Made by a program: the position numbers and the translations under genes. Source: Planctomycetota bacterium (GTDB lineage Bacteria > Planctomycetota > OFTM77). Taken from it: 64,000 nt of DNA. The notes beneath the pieces are model-generated. The model saw only the letters and a program-made list of their open reading frames with translations. It searched no databases and was not told the DNA's origin. The stretch spans positions 62,001 through 126,000 of the forward strand of contig JAJDCO010000108.1 of assembly GCA_029260795.1 (NCBI GenBank). Reading direction: 5' to 3'. This document shows, piece after piece, positions 29,013 through 37,862 of this stretch. Numbering within the stretch: position 1 is the stretch's first letter; each line of letters begins with the position of its first letter.

Positions 29013-29813
29013 ATGAACACTGCTGCCGCTGCTCGACTTCGTGGGCTCGTCGTCTTGCCCACCTACAACGAGCGCGACAATCTTCCGGAGCTGGTCGAGG
29101 CTGTCCTGGCGGTGGATCCCGGGCTCTCTGTCCTCATCGTCGACGACAACTCACCCGATGGAACCGGTGATCTCGCCGACGCCTTGAAAGAGCGGCACTC
29201 CCGTCGCGTCTCGGTGCTTCACCGTGAGTCCAAGCAGGGATTGGGAACCGCCTATCTCGCCGGATTCCGAGAGGCGCTGACGCGGGAGGTCGATCTCGTC
29301 TTCGAGATGGACGCAGACTTCTCTCATGCGCCTCATCATCTCACCGCGCTGATCGAAGCGGCACGAGACGCCGACCTCGTGATCGGCTCCCGGTATGTGC
29401 CCGGAGGTGGGATTCGCGACTGGGGCGGTGGCCGACGCCTCCTGAGCGCCGGCGGAAACGTGTACGCACGCTGGATCCTCGGGCTGCCGATCCGCGATCT
29501 GACGAGCGGGTTCAAGTGCTACCGTCGATCGGTCGTCGAGATACTCGAGAAGAGCGGGATTCGCTCCAACGGCTATGCCTTCCAGATCGAAACGACCTAT
29601 CGTTGTCATCTCGCCGGCTTTCGGATCCGCGAGGTTCCGATCGTCTTCGAGGATCGCCGAGTCGGTCAGTCGAAGATGTCCTCGGCGATCTTTCGCGAGG
29701 CGGTTCGCCTGGTGCCAGCGCTCCGACTTCGCAAGTCGCGTCTGAGCGAGGAGTGCCGTGAACTTCGAAGGCGCCTCGAGGGAGGGGAGCGTGGTGTATG
29801 CTCCCCCGGCTGA
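29013..29813 (+). CDS. Polyprenol-phosphate mannosyltransferase (DPM1-like GT2)
   Basis: 266 residues. GT-A fold of the dolichol-phosphate mannose synthase group: V-V-L-P-T-Y-N-E-R-D-N-L, D-D-N-S-P-D-G-T-G, G-L-G-T-A-Y-L-A-G-F, the metal-binding E-M-D-A-D-F-S-H-x-P, then S-G-F-K-C-Y-R-R and the end motif E-V-P-I-V-F-E-D-R-R-V-G-Q-S-K-M. It transfers mannose or glucose from a sugar nucleotide to a polyprenyl phosphate at the inner membrane. No C-terminal membrane helix is present. It overlaps the next gene by 16 nt. Confidence 0.93.
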   Translation: MNTAAAARLRGLVVLPTYNERDNLPELVEAVLAVDPGLSVLIVDDNSPDGTGDLADALKERHSRRVSVLHRESKQGLGTAYLAGFREALTREVDLVFEMDADFSHAPHHLTALIEAARDADLVIGSRYVPGGGIRDWGGGRRLLSAGGNVYARWILGLPIRDLTSGFKCYRRSVVEILEKSGIRSNGYAFQIETTYRCHLAGFRIREVPIVFEDRRVGQSKMSSAIFREAVRLVPALRLRKSRLSEECRELRRRLEGGERGVCSPG

Positions 29814-31012
29814 GGTCCAAGAACCCGCTCGACGTCCTGCTCGTCAACCCGCCCGCCAGTGCCGGCACGGTGGTCGACCGCCAGGGTGCCTCCGGGCTCG
29901 GTGCCATTCTGACGCAGCGCCATGCTCGGCCCCTTCCGCCCCTGGCTCTGGTCCAAGTCGCGGCAAATGCTCGCGCGGTCGGGTTGTCGGTCGGCGCTCT
30001 CGACTTGACGCGCAGCCCAGCTCGCCGACTCGAGAGTGTGCTGGGCCGAGTCGGGGTCGTCGTGGGCGTGCTCGTTTCCCAGAAGACGCTGACGATGGAC
30101 TTGGATTTCATCCGCTCGCTTCGCGCCCGATTGGGAGTGGAGAAAGTCCTGCCGTTCGGCATCTCCACCTGGTTTCACGCCGACGAGCTCCGAGGACCCA
30201 ATGGTCAAGGTGTCGTTCTCGTCGGGGAGCCCGAGAACAAGTTCGGCCGGGCGGCTCTCTACTTGGCGGGACGCGCTTCCGCACCACCGCCAGGACTTCT
30301 GCTCACCTCGGATCAGCCACGCGGCCATCTGGAGGACCTCCTGGTCGAGAATCTGGACGATCTCCCAACGCCAGCCTGGGAGCTCCTCGGGAGGCGTTGG
30401 AAGACGCTGTCGATCTATGCGAGTCGAGGTTGCGACGACCGCAGTCGGGCCTGCCCGCATTCGGTGGCTCAAGGAGCTCAGTTGCGAGGCCGCTCTGCGG
30501 TCAGTGTCATCGCGGAGATTCGGTCGCTGGAGCGTCGGCTCGGGACCCGGCACTTCGTCTTCCTGGATCCGGCGTTCGCGACCGATCCGGATCGAACGTT
30601 GGAGCTCTGCCGCATGCTTCAAGCTCGTCGATCCCGGTCGACTTGGAGCTGCTCGTCGCGACCTGAGCACCTGCCGGCCGACCTGATTGGATGCATGGCC
30701 GACGCCGGCTGCCGTGAGATTCGAATCGAGCTGGAGTCGCTCGACCCACAGTTGCTTCATCACTTCGGTCGAATCGAGGATGTTCGCGATGTCGACTTCT
30801 TCCGCGAGCGAGTGGAGATCTTCGTCAAGACGGCCTTGCGATTGGGGATCCATCCCCAGGTGACCGTCGTCGATGGGCTCCCCGGTCAGATTCACGGAGA
30901 TGTCGACGCCACGGCTCGCTTCGCCCGCGCTCTCGGTGTCCGACGCATTCGCTATTCCCACCACGCTCACTACGCGGCCCTTCACCAGTCCAACGGCACC
31001 TCGACACTCTGA
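29798..31012 (+). CDS. B12-binding/radical-SAM-like protein with altered cluster motif
   Basis: 404 residues. The N-terminal half (D-V-L-L-V-N-P-P, P-P-L-A-L-V-Q-V-A) is a cobalamin-binding-like Rossmann domain. The second half is a radical-SAM barrel (I-Y-A-S-R-G-C ... R-G-R-S ... F-V-F-L-D-P-A-F-A-T-D-P-x-R-T ... I-E-L-E-S-L-D). The cluster motif should be C-x3-C-x2-C, but the middle position is Ser (AGT; TGT is one base away): C-D-D-R-S-R-A-C. The 4Fe-4S cluster and SAM chemistry are therefore doubtful. Conserved position next to sugar transferases suggests a lipid or sugar modification role. Either an inactive paralogue or a recent mutation. Confidence 0.8.
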   Translation: MLPRLRSKNPLDVLLVNPPASAGTVVDRQGASGLGAILTQRHARPLPPLALVQVAANARAVGLSVGALDLTRSPARRLESVLGRVGVVVGVLVSQKTLTMDLDFIRSLRARLGVEKVLPFGISTWFHADELRGPNGQGVVLVGEPENKFGRAALYLAGRASAPPPGLLLTSDQPRGHLEDLLVENLDDLPTPAWELLGRRWKTLSIYASRGCDDRSRACPHSVAQGAQLRGRSAVSVIAEIRSLERRLGTRHFVFLDPAFATDPDRTLELCRMLQARRSRSTWSCSSRPEHLPADLIGCMADAGCREIRIELESLDPQLLHHFGRIEDVRDVDFFRERVEIFVKTALRLGIHPQVTVVDGLPGQIHGDVDATARFARALGVRRIRYSHHAHYAALHQSNGTSTL

Positions 31013-31136
31013 CACCGCTGACGCCGGGTCGCCCGATTCCGTGCACGTCCGAGCTCCCGTCCCGTGGTAACGCCGGGATCGCGGCACTCGGAGCACCGCA
31101 TCCCCTTCGAATCACTTGAGAGCCCATGGCTTATGG

Positions 31137-31209
31137 CAACCCGGGTAAGCAGGTCCGGTGCCACCCCGGGCAAGCAGCTCGACCGACCCCGGGCAAGCAG
31201 CCCGACCGA
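31137..31209. repeat. Three 23-bp tandem repeats (CCCCGGGCAAGCAG core)
   Basis: Units at 31164-31186 and 31187-31209 differ only in the last third. A degenerate first unit starts near 31137 (CCCGGGTAAGCAG). They lie in a 409-nt gap (31013-31421) between the radical-SAM-like gene and the next glycosyltransferase. The rest of the gap shows no supported gene. Confidence 0.75.
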
Positions 31210-31421
31210 ATGGCGAGAAGCGGAGTCGGGCCCCGCGAGCGCCACTCAGACCTCATGACGCCCCTTCAGAGCGAGAGCCGCAGGTTGTCGACTCCAACGT
31301 TTCTTACTGTGGAATTGGGGTTTACTGCAGCCGGAGGCGGGAATAGACTCGAACGATCCTCGCCGCGCACAAGAAGCCGGTGCTCGGAAACGAGGATCTT
31401 CCACGCCTCAACACGGTCCTC

Positions 31422-32402
31422 ATGAATCACCATGCCCCAGCGTCTGTTCACGCCGACATCCGATCGGACGCGATCGAGACTCCGCCCCTCGCCTGCACCA
31501 TCGCAATCCTCGTCCACAACGAGGCGACCAACATCGCCCGCTGCCTCGATTCGGTGCTCGATCAACAAACGGAGAACGTTGTCGTCGAGCGGATCGTCGT
31601 CGTCTCGAGCGGCTCTCAGGACGGCACCAACGAGATCGTGGCTCAGTTCCGCGCGGATCACCCGTCTTTGGAGCTCGTCATCGAATCCGAGCGTCGTGGA
31701 AAGATCGCCGCTTGGAACCTCTTGCTCCGAAAAGGAAGTGCTGGAGACATCCTCGTCTCGATCGGAGGGGACATCATCGCGCAACCCGGTTGGCTCGAGG
31801 CACTGGTGGATCCGCTTCACGATCCTCGCGTCGGTATGACCGGAGGCCGACCGGTCCCGGTCGATGACGAGTCGAGCTTCTGCGGGTACTTGGCCAACGT
31901 GCTGTGGCGAGTGCATCATCGAGTTGCGACGGTCTCCCCGAAACTCGGCGAGTCGATTGCCTTTCGTCATCCAGGCGTCGAGATCCCTGAGTGGGTCATC
32001 GTCGATGAGGCTTACCTGGAGTGCCACTGGCTCAGGCAGGGCCGTCGCCTCGAGTATGTGCCCGAGGCGGTCGTCTCCAACAAAGGGCCAGAAACCGTTC
32101 GCGACTTCGTGCGTCAGTACCGCCGTAACGTGGCGGGGCACCTTCTTCTGAAGAAGCGGTTCGACTACGCAGTGGCGACGCTGTCCATCCGCCAAGCGCT
32201 CCGTGCGCTCCGACCGGAGCTCGCCGCATCACCGCGCCGACTCCTCCGGCTCGCGGCGATCCTCGGTCTTTCGCTCTACGGACGCCTTCTGGGGCATTGG
32301 GACTCTCGCTTCCGACCCGATCGCCATCGAATCTGGCGAATCGCTACGACGACGAAGCGGCTCGAGGCGGCTTTGCCTAAGCCGACCCCCGCGGCGCGCT
32401 GA
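31422..32402 (+). CDS. Family 2 glycosyltransferase
   Basis: About 326 residues from ATG 31422 (an in-frame GTG at 31380 would add 14). GT-A signatures: I-A-I-L-V-H-N-E-A-T-N-I-A-R-C-L, V-V-S-S-G-S-Q-D-G-T, an I-G-G-D motif in place of D-x-D (S-I-G-G-D-I-I), and V-D-E-A-Y-L for the catalytic Asp/Glu. The C-terminus has a weakly hydrophobic segment (L-L-R-L-A-A-I-L-G-L-S-L-Y) like membrane-associated GT2 enzymes. Acceptor unknown. It converges with and overlaps the next minus gene by 26 nt. Confidence 0.85.
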   Translation: MNHHAPASVHADIRSDAIETPPLACTIAILVHNEATNIARCLDSVLDQQTENVVVERIVVVSSGSQDGTNEIVAQFRADHPSLELVIESERRGKIAAWNLLLRKGSAGDILVSIGGDIIAQPGWLEALVDPLHDPRVGMTGGRPVPVDDESSFCGYLANVLWRVHHRVATVSPKLGESIAFRHPGVEIPEWVIVDEAYLECHWLRQGRRLEYVPEAVVSNKGPETVRDFVRQYRRNVAGHLLLKKRFDYAVATLSIRQALRALRPELAASPRRLLRLAAILGLSLYGRLLGHWDSRFRPDRHRIWRIATTTKRLEAALPKPTPAAR

Positions 32403-33267
32403 GACGCCCGAGTACGAGACCGGCGTCTCGCGCGAGGAGAAACCAGGGAGCGAGGAGAGCGGCGCGCCGGGGATGGATCGGAAAGCTGAGGAAGCTCCCC
32501 CACGCCTCGAGATGCTTGAGCAGGCGCGTCGAGGATCGACGGCTCACTCCGCTCGACTCGGGGAATCGCCCTCCAAGCCACGCGGCGGCTCGTCCGTTCC
32601 GAAAGCCCTGGCCAAAGACTCCATGGAGGCTACGGCGGAATCGATGAGCCACAATGGCCCGGTGAGCGAAAACGAGCTTCTGGCCGAGCTCTTTCTGCAA
32701 GCGCCAACACAGATCGAAGTCGGCTCCCGTCGTTCGCGACTCGTCGAAGCCTCCGAGCTTCTCGAGCGAAGACCGCCGCACGGCGAGATTCGCCGTCGCG
32801 GCCGCGGCCCAGGGACGTCGTGCATGAAAGGACGACTGATCGAGGAGGCCGGCCCATTCCGAGAGCTGCTCCCACGGGTTGTCAGGCTCACTCGGCACGA
32901 TGGGACCACACACGCCGGCGACCCGGGGATCCGAGAAGGGCGTTCGCAGTCCTTCCAACCACCCGGGCTCCGGTCGACAGTCTGCGTCGGTGAAGGCGAT
33001 GATCTCGGCATCGGAGTCCTTCCAGCCTCGGTTTCTGGCGAGGTAGGAGCTCGGCCAGTCGGTCGCCTGCAGGACGGTCAGCTCCGGATGACCGGCGAGG
33101 ACGCGCGCGGTCTCGTCGGTCGATCCGTTGTCGACCACGATCCGGCGGGTCGCGGGCTCCAGGCCGCGGAGCCTCGCCAGAGCCTCCAGCAGACCGGGCA
33201 AGTCACGCGCTCCGTCGCGGACGGGAACGACGATGTCGATCCTCGACTGGCGGCTCGCATCCCGCAT
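32377..33267 (-). CDS. Family 2 glycosyltransferase
   Basis: 296 residues from ATG 33267 (GAGGG further upstream; a longer TTG start at 33366 adds 33 unconserved residues). Motifs: I-V-V-P-V-R-D-G-A, V-V-D-N-G-S-T-D-E-T-A, A-F-T-D-A-D-C-R-P-E-P-G-W-L (D-x-D), G-G-F-D-E-S, and D-F-D-L-C-W-R (catalytic). Likely builds an exported glycan with its neighbours. The last 40 residues are hydrophobic (F-L-S-F-P ... A-L-L-A-P-W-F-L-L-A). Confidence 0.88.
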   Translation of the reverse strand: MRDASRQSRIDIVVPVRDGARDLPGLLEALARLRGLEPATRRIVVDNGSTDETARVLAGHPELTVLQATDWPSSYLARNRGWKDSDAEIIAFTDADCRPEPGWLEGLRTPFSDPRVAGVCGPIVPSEPDNPWEQLSEWAGLLDQSSFHARRPWAAAATANLAVRRSSLEKLGGFDESRTTGADFDLCWRLQKELGQKLVFAHRAIVAHRFRRSLHGVFGQGFRNGRAAAWLGGRFPESSGVSRRSSTRLLKHLEAWGSFLSFPIHPRRAALLAPWFLLARDAGLVLGRLSAPRGSA

Positions 33268-33431
33268 CTCCGTCAGTGCCCTCGCTCTCACTTCAGACTT
33301 CGGAATCGAAAAGACCTCAGGTCTCTGGGGCTTCTCACCCGATACAACCGTCACGGCGAGTCGCAACAGGAGCGACCAACTCGATCGCCGCCGGATTCGT
33401 TCGGCAACCCCCGAGACTGATCGACCCGCTC

Positions 33432-34109
33432 ATGAAGATCGACGAACTCTACCTCGACATCGATAGCCAAGGCGACCTGATGCTTCCGGATGGAGGCTTC
33501 TATGTCCAAGGGGCGGCCGCGATTCTGCCGCGAATCCGTGGGCTGATCCAGCACGCGGGGGAGCACCGTCAGCTGGTCGTATCGACGATGCAGACCTACG
33601 CCGCCAACTCGGCCGAGTTCGAGCACCTCCCGCTCCACTGCGTCGATGGCACGCCCGGCTGGAGCAAGGTGCCGGTGACCTTGCTGAATCCCCACTACTT
33701 CGCGGAAGCCACCCGCGATGCGTCCGCGGACTGGAAATCCATCGCCTCCGAGAACGCTCAGATCGTCGTTCGCAAGGGCACTCTCGCGCCGTTCGATGAC
33801 GCTCTGATGCGAGTAGTCTTCGAACAGCTGGCGCCGAAGCGGGTCACGATCTTCGGAGTCACTTCAGACTACGGGGTCATCCCGTCAGCCGAGTACCTCC
33901 TCGATCAAGGTTGTGAAGTCCGCATCATCTTCGACGCGATGCGCGGAGTCTCGGACGACAATGCTTCCAAGGCCCAAGGGCAGCTGGAGCGACGCGGCGC
34001 CGAGCTGGCATCGACAGCCGACATCATCGGAAGCGCACACCGCCGAAGACCGACCTCTCGCTCCCTCGCCAACGGACGCCGAAAGGCCTCCAAGGCGACC
34101 CAAAGCTGA
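33432..34109 (+). CDS. Isochorismatase/nicotinamidase-fold protein lacking the catalytic Cys
   Basis: 225 residues from ATG 33432. Cysteine-hydrolase fold: catalytic Asp region D-I-D-S-Q-G-D-L-M-L-P-D-G, G-A-A-A-I-L-P-R-I, Lys in V-V-R-K-G-T. At the position of the nucleophilic Cys (normally x-D-Y-C-V) it has S-D-Y-G-V, with a GGG codon. EntB/PhzD-type isochorismatases also lack that Cys, so it may hydrolyse an enol ether or be inactive as an amidase. It stands 183 nt before NAD synthetase, which hints at NAD metabolism, but that link is circumstantial. The last 25 residues are basic and poorly conserved. Confidence 0.75.
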   Translation: MKIDELYLDIDSQGDLMLPDGGFYVQGAAAILPRIRGLIQHAGEHRQLVVSTMQTYAANSAEFEHLPLHCVDGTPGWSKVPVTLLNPHYFAEATRDASADWKSIASENAQIVVRKGTLAPFDDALMRVVFEQLAPKRVTIFGVTSDYGVIPSAEYLLDQGCEVRIIFDAMRGVSDDNASKAQGQLERRGAELASTADIIGSAHRRRPTSRSLANGRRKASKATQS

Positions 34110-34119
34110 GCCGAGGCCT

Positions 34120-34144
34120 CACGGGCCCAGAGCCTGGGCCCGTG
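34120..34144 (+). terminator. 11-bp hairpin after the isochorismatase-like gene
   Basis: Arms 34120-34130 and 34134-34144 (CACGGGCCCAG / CTGGGCCCGTG) with a 3-nt loop, 10 nt after the stop. No T-tract. A TACAAT just downstream (34157-34162) could be the -10 of the NAD synthetase promoter. Confidence 0.65.
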
Positions 34145-34292
34145 TCGGGATCGTGCTACAATCCGCGGCCTGGTTCCGGTCGGCTCCGTGGCCGCGGGTG
34201 ACACCCGCACAGCCTTCGAGCTCTTCCCGTTCGCAGAGCCGCATGCGCGGCTCCACTCCGGAGCCGTTCGCGACGACCCAAAGAGCGCAGCG

Positions 34293-35948
34293 ATGAGGAT
34301 CGGCCTCGCCCAGATCAACACGACTGTTGGAGACCTCGTCGCCAATGCTCGCCGTCTACTGACGGCTTATGAAGAAGCGGTCCGAGCGGGCGCCGAGATC
34401 GTGGTCTTCCCCGAGCTCACGCTGACGGGATATCCTCCCAAGGACCTCCTCGAGAGCGACGAGTTCGTCGAGGCGAACCAGTCGGCCTTGGCTTCTGTCG
34501 CCGAGCGAATCGGAGCCGCTCCGGCTCTGGTAGGCTTCGCCGAACCGAACCCGGCCGAGCACGGCAACCCTCTCTTCAATGCTGCCGCTTGGATCGAAGA
34601 CGGTCGGGTGCGCGCCATCCACCGAAAGCTCCTGCTTCCCACCTACGACGTCTTCGACGAGGACCGCTACTTCGAGCCCAGCTCGGAAGCGATCGTCGTC
34701 GACTTTGGCGGTCGACGCATCGGCATCACCATCTGTGAGGACGTGTGGACCGAAGGTCTGCCACGCTCTCTCTACGAGGTCGATCCGGTGACGTTGCTCG
34801 CCGAGCAAGGCGCCGATCTGGTGCTCAACCTCTCGTCCTCCCCGTTCGAGGTCGGAAAGGACGCGTTGCGACACCGTCTCGTCTCGGGACACGCTCGAGA
34901 GCACGCTCTCCCCTTCGTCTACGTCAACCTGGTCGGTGGCAACGACGATCTCGTCTTCGACGGCAACTCCTTCGTGTGCGACGCGAAGGGCAACATCACG
35001 CACACGCTCGCGCCCTTTGCCGAAGAGGTCCGTGTCGTGGACGTCGATGCCCCGGCGAGCCACCCAGCGGCCACCCTTCCCGAGGACATCGACTCGGTCT
35101 ATCGAGCGCTGGTCTTGGGAACCCGGGACTACGCTCACAAGTGCGGCTTTCGATCGGCCGTACTCGGTCTGTCGGGTGGAATCGACTCGGCACTGACGGC
35201 GGCCATCGCGGCCGAGGCCTTCGGAAAGGACAACGTTCTCGGCGTCACGATGCCATCGCAATACTCCTCTGCCGGAAGCGTCGACGACAGCGTGGCCTTG
35301 GCAAGGAACCTTGGCATCCGCTGCTCGGCGATCCCGATCGAGGGCATCTTCGGCTCGTTCCTCGAGGCTCTGGCGCCCGAGTTCGAAGGGCTCGCACCCG
35401 ACGTCACCGAGGAAAACCTGCAAGCCCGCATTCGAGGCACGTTGCTCATGGCCATCTCCAACAAGCGCGGTCATCTCTTGCTCACGACGGGGAACAAGTC
35501 CGAGATGGCCGTCGGATACTGCACCCTCTACGGTGACATGAATGGTGGCCTCGCCGTGATCTCCGACGTGCCCAAGACGATGGTCTACGAGCTCTGTCGG
35601 TTCCTGAATCGAGACCGCGAGACGATTCCGGTCTCCACGATCGAGAAGCCTCCGTCCGCCGAGCTCCGACCGGATCAAAAGGACACGGATTCGTTGCCAG
35701 ACTACGAGGTGCTCGATCCGCTGCTGCGCCAGATCATCGAGGAGCACGCGGGGCGCAACGAGCTGATCGCCTTGGGCTACGAGGCGGCCCTCGTCGATCG
35801 CATCGTGCGGCTGGTCGATCGAAATGAGTACAAGCGGAAGCAAGCCGCGCCCGGTCTCAAGGTCACGTCAAAGGCATTCGGTACCGGACGTCGCATCCCG
35901 CTGGCGATGCGACGCTCCGGCTTTCGCCGCGAGGACTTGGACTCGTGA
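34293..35948 (+). CDS. nadE: Glutamine-dependent NAD+ synthetase
   Basis: 551 residues from ATG 34293. The N-terminal nitrilase-type glutaminase has its Glu (F-P-E-L-T-L-T-G-Y-P-P), Lys (R-K-L-L-L-P) and Cys (I-T-I-C-E-D-V-W). The C-terminal synthetase has the P-loop S-G-G-I-D-S-A-L-T, then N-K-S-E-M-A-V-G-Y and S-T-I-E-K-P-P-S-A-E-L. It amidates NaAD to NAD+ with glutamine and ATP. Both active sites are complete. The stop overlaps the next GTG (GTGA), so the sulfatase-fold gene is co-transcribed. Confidence 0.96.
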   Translation: MRIGLAQINTTVGDLVANARRLLTAYEEAVRAGAEIVVFPELTLTGYPPKDLLESDEFVEANQSALASVAERIGAAPALVGFAEPNPAEHGNPLFNAAAWIEDGRVRAIHRKLLLPTYDVFDEDRYFEPSSEAIVVDFGGRRIGITICEDVWTEGLPRSLYEVDPVTLLAEQGADLVLNLSSSPFEVGKDALRHRLVSGHAREHALPFVYVNLVGGNDDLVFDGNSFVCDAKGNITHTLAPFAEEVRVVDVDAPASHPAATLPEDIDSVYRALVLGTRDYAHKCGFRSAVLGLSGGIDSALTAAIAAEAFGKDNVLGVTMPSQYSSAGSVDDSVALARNLGIRCSAIPIEGIFGSFLEALAPEFEGLAPDVTEENLQARIRGTLLMAISNKRGHLLLTTGNKSEMAVGYCTLYGDMNGGLAVISDVPKTMVYELCRFLNRDRETIPVSTIEKPPSAELRPDQKDTDSLPDYEVLDPLLRQIIEEHAGRNELIALGYEAALVDRIVRLVDRNEYKRKQAAPGLKVTSKAFGTGRRIPLAMRRSGFRREDLDS

Positions 35949-37852
35949 GAGGCACGCGCGCGCCGGAATCCGAGAGATGCCTTCGTCGGCTCGCACGATT
36001 CCTGGCAACGTTCGTCCTCATCTCGATCTCGCTCGCCTGTAGTGATTCACGTCCGTCCGTCCTGCTGATCAGCATCGACACGCTGCGTGCCGATCGACTC
36101 GGCTGCTTCGGACACGAGCCCGCCCGAACGCCGCATCTCGACCAGCTTGCCCGGGACGGCGTGCTCTTTCTCGATGCCCAGGCGCCCGCTCCGCTCACCT
36201 TGCCTTCGCACACGACCCTGATGACGGGACAGGACCCCTACGACCACGGGGTTCACGACAATGGGCTCTTCGTCGTCCCGGCCTCCGCCCGAACGCTCGC
36301 CGAGCGGCTGCGAGCCGCCGAGTACTGGACGGGGGCGGTGATCGGTGCCTACCCCCTCGTTCGCCGTTTCGGCCTCGAGCAGGGCTTTAGGACCTACGAT
36401 GATCGGCTAGCGACCAGCACTGCGAACACGGGCGAGATTGTGGAGCGCCCGGCCGCCGAGGTCACGGATCGGACGATCGCCCTGCTGAAGAAGGCCGATG
36501 AGGCAGGGGAGCCCTTCTTTCTCTGGGCGCACTACTTCGATCCCCACTTTCCTTACGAGGCACCCGAGTCCTACCGCCGGGGCGGAGCCGATCCCTACGA
36601 CGCTGAGATCGCGTACGCGGACGCCGAGATCGGGCGCCTACTGAAATCGCTCGAGGAGCTAGGTCGGCGAGACGACACGTTAGTCGTGATCACCGCGGAT
36701 CATGGTGAGAGCCTCGGCGAGCATGGTGAGCCGACGCACGGGACGTTCGCCTACAATGCGACGTTACATGTTCCCTGGCTGATGCGTTGGCCGGGAACGA
36801 TCCCCTCCGGCCTCGAGGTGAACCGCATGGTTCGACTCCAGGACGTCGCTCCGACCATTCTGGACATGATCGGGATCGAGCGGGACGCGGACCTCGGAGG
36901 CGCATCGGTCCGCCCTCTACTTGGAGCACCCGATCGCAGCACCGAGCGCATTGGTTACTGCGAGACCTTCGCTCCCGAGTTCTCGTTCGGTTGGAGCAAG
37001 ATCGTCGGCCTCCGCACCGAACGACACCGCTTCCTCTTGAGCCCTCACCCCGAGCTGTACGACATCCGAAAGGACCCGGACGAGCTTGAGGACATCGCGG
37101 AGCAGGAGCCGGATCAGGTGCGTGCCTTCCTGAAACGACTCGAGCGCATTCGAGAGGCGAGTGCGCGAACGATTGCAGCCGGTCAGATCGGTCGCCCCGA
37201 CTTCACGTCGCTGGCCGCGCTCGGCTACACCTCGAGGCCGCGGGACATCACGCCTTGGGTCGACGAGACTCTCCCCTCGGCGAGTAAGCGAGCGCATCTC
37301 CTCGAGTCATTCTCCGAGCTCGAACGTTGGACGGCCGGAGGTCGGACCGAACGAGCGCTGCCACTGGCCCGAGAGGTTTTGGCCGAGGACCCCGACAACT
37401 CTCACGTCCGAGAGATTCTCGCCTTCAATCTTCAGGGCGCCGGTGAGATCGAAGAGGCCATCACCGAGTACGAGCGCGCCATCGCGCTCAATCCTCGGAA
37501 TCCGTTTCTGTACAACACGATCGCAAAGCTCTGCGCGGACCGCGGCAACACGGAGCGGGCACGACGCTGGCTCGCGGCCGGCCTGCAAGCGGCACCGGAC
37601 GAACCGAGCCTGGCGATGGGCTTGGCCCAAATGCAGTTCATGGAAGGGGAGAAAGAAGCGGCACTCGAGACGCTCACCGAGGCGGTGGATCGAAGCCCGA
37701 GCGATGCATCACTCCGACTCACGCTGGCCGGCGTCTATCTCCGGCTCAAACGTCCGCAGGAGGCGCGACGCGAGGTGGAACGCGTTCTCGATCGAGATCC
37801 CGAGAATGCCCAGGCGATTCAAATGCAGCGACGGCTCGGTAGTGGTCGCTGA
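35945..37852 (+). CDS. Sulfatase-fold hydrolase fused to TPR repeats (Thr-type active site)
   Basis: 635 residues with an N-terminal signal peptide ending I-S-L-A-C (possible lipoprotein). Alkaline-phosphatase superfamily domain about 35-410: metal Asp in L-I-S-I-D-T-L-R-A-D, nucleophile segment L-T-L-P-S-H-T-T-L-M-T-G, and V-I-T-A-D-H-G-E-S-L-G-E-H-G. The nucleophile is T-L-P-S-H, not the C/S-x-P-x-R needed for formylglycine, so it is probably not a classic sulfatase. A Thr nucleophile occurs in phosphoglycerol and phosphoethanolamine transferases. Residues about 450-635 hold four TPR repeats. Linked to nadE by overlap. Confidence 0.88.
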   Translation: MRGTRAPESERCLRRLARFLATFVLISISLACSDSRPSVLLISIDTLRADRLGCFGHEPARTPHLDQLARDGVLFLDAQAPAPLTLPSHTTLMTGQDPYDHGVHDNGLFVVPASARTLAERLRAAEYWTGAVIGAYPLVRRFGLEQGFRTYDDRLATSTANTGEIVERPAAEVTDRTIALLKKADEAGEPFFLWAHYFDPHFPYEAPESYRRGGADPYDAEIAYADAEIGRLLKSLEELGRRDDTLVVITADHGESLGEHGEPTHGTFAYNATLHVPWLMRWPGTIPSGLEVNRMVRLQDVAPTILDMIGIERDADLGGASVRPLLGAPDRSTERIGYCETFAPEFSFGWSKIVGLRTERHRFLLSPHPELYDIRKDPDELEDIAEQEPDQVRAFLKRLERIREASARTIAAGQIGRPDFTSLAALGYTSRPRDITPWVDETLPSASKRAHLLESFSELERWTAGGRTERALPLAREVLAEDPDNSHVREILAFNLQGAGEIEEAITEYERAIALNPRNPFLYNTIAKLCADRGNTERARRWLAAGLQAAPDEPSLAMGLAQMQFMEGEKEAALETLTEAVDRSPSDASLRLTLAGVYLRLKRPQEARREVERVLDRDPENAQAIQMQRRLGSGR

Positions 37853-37862
37853 ATGAGACGGG

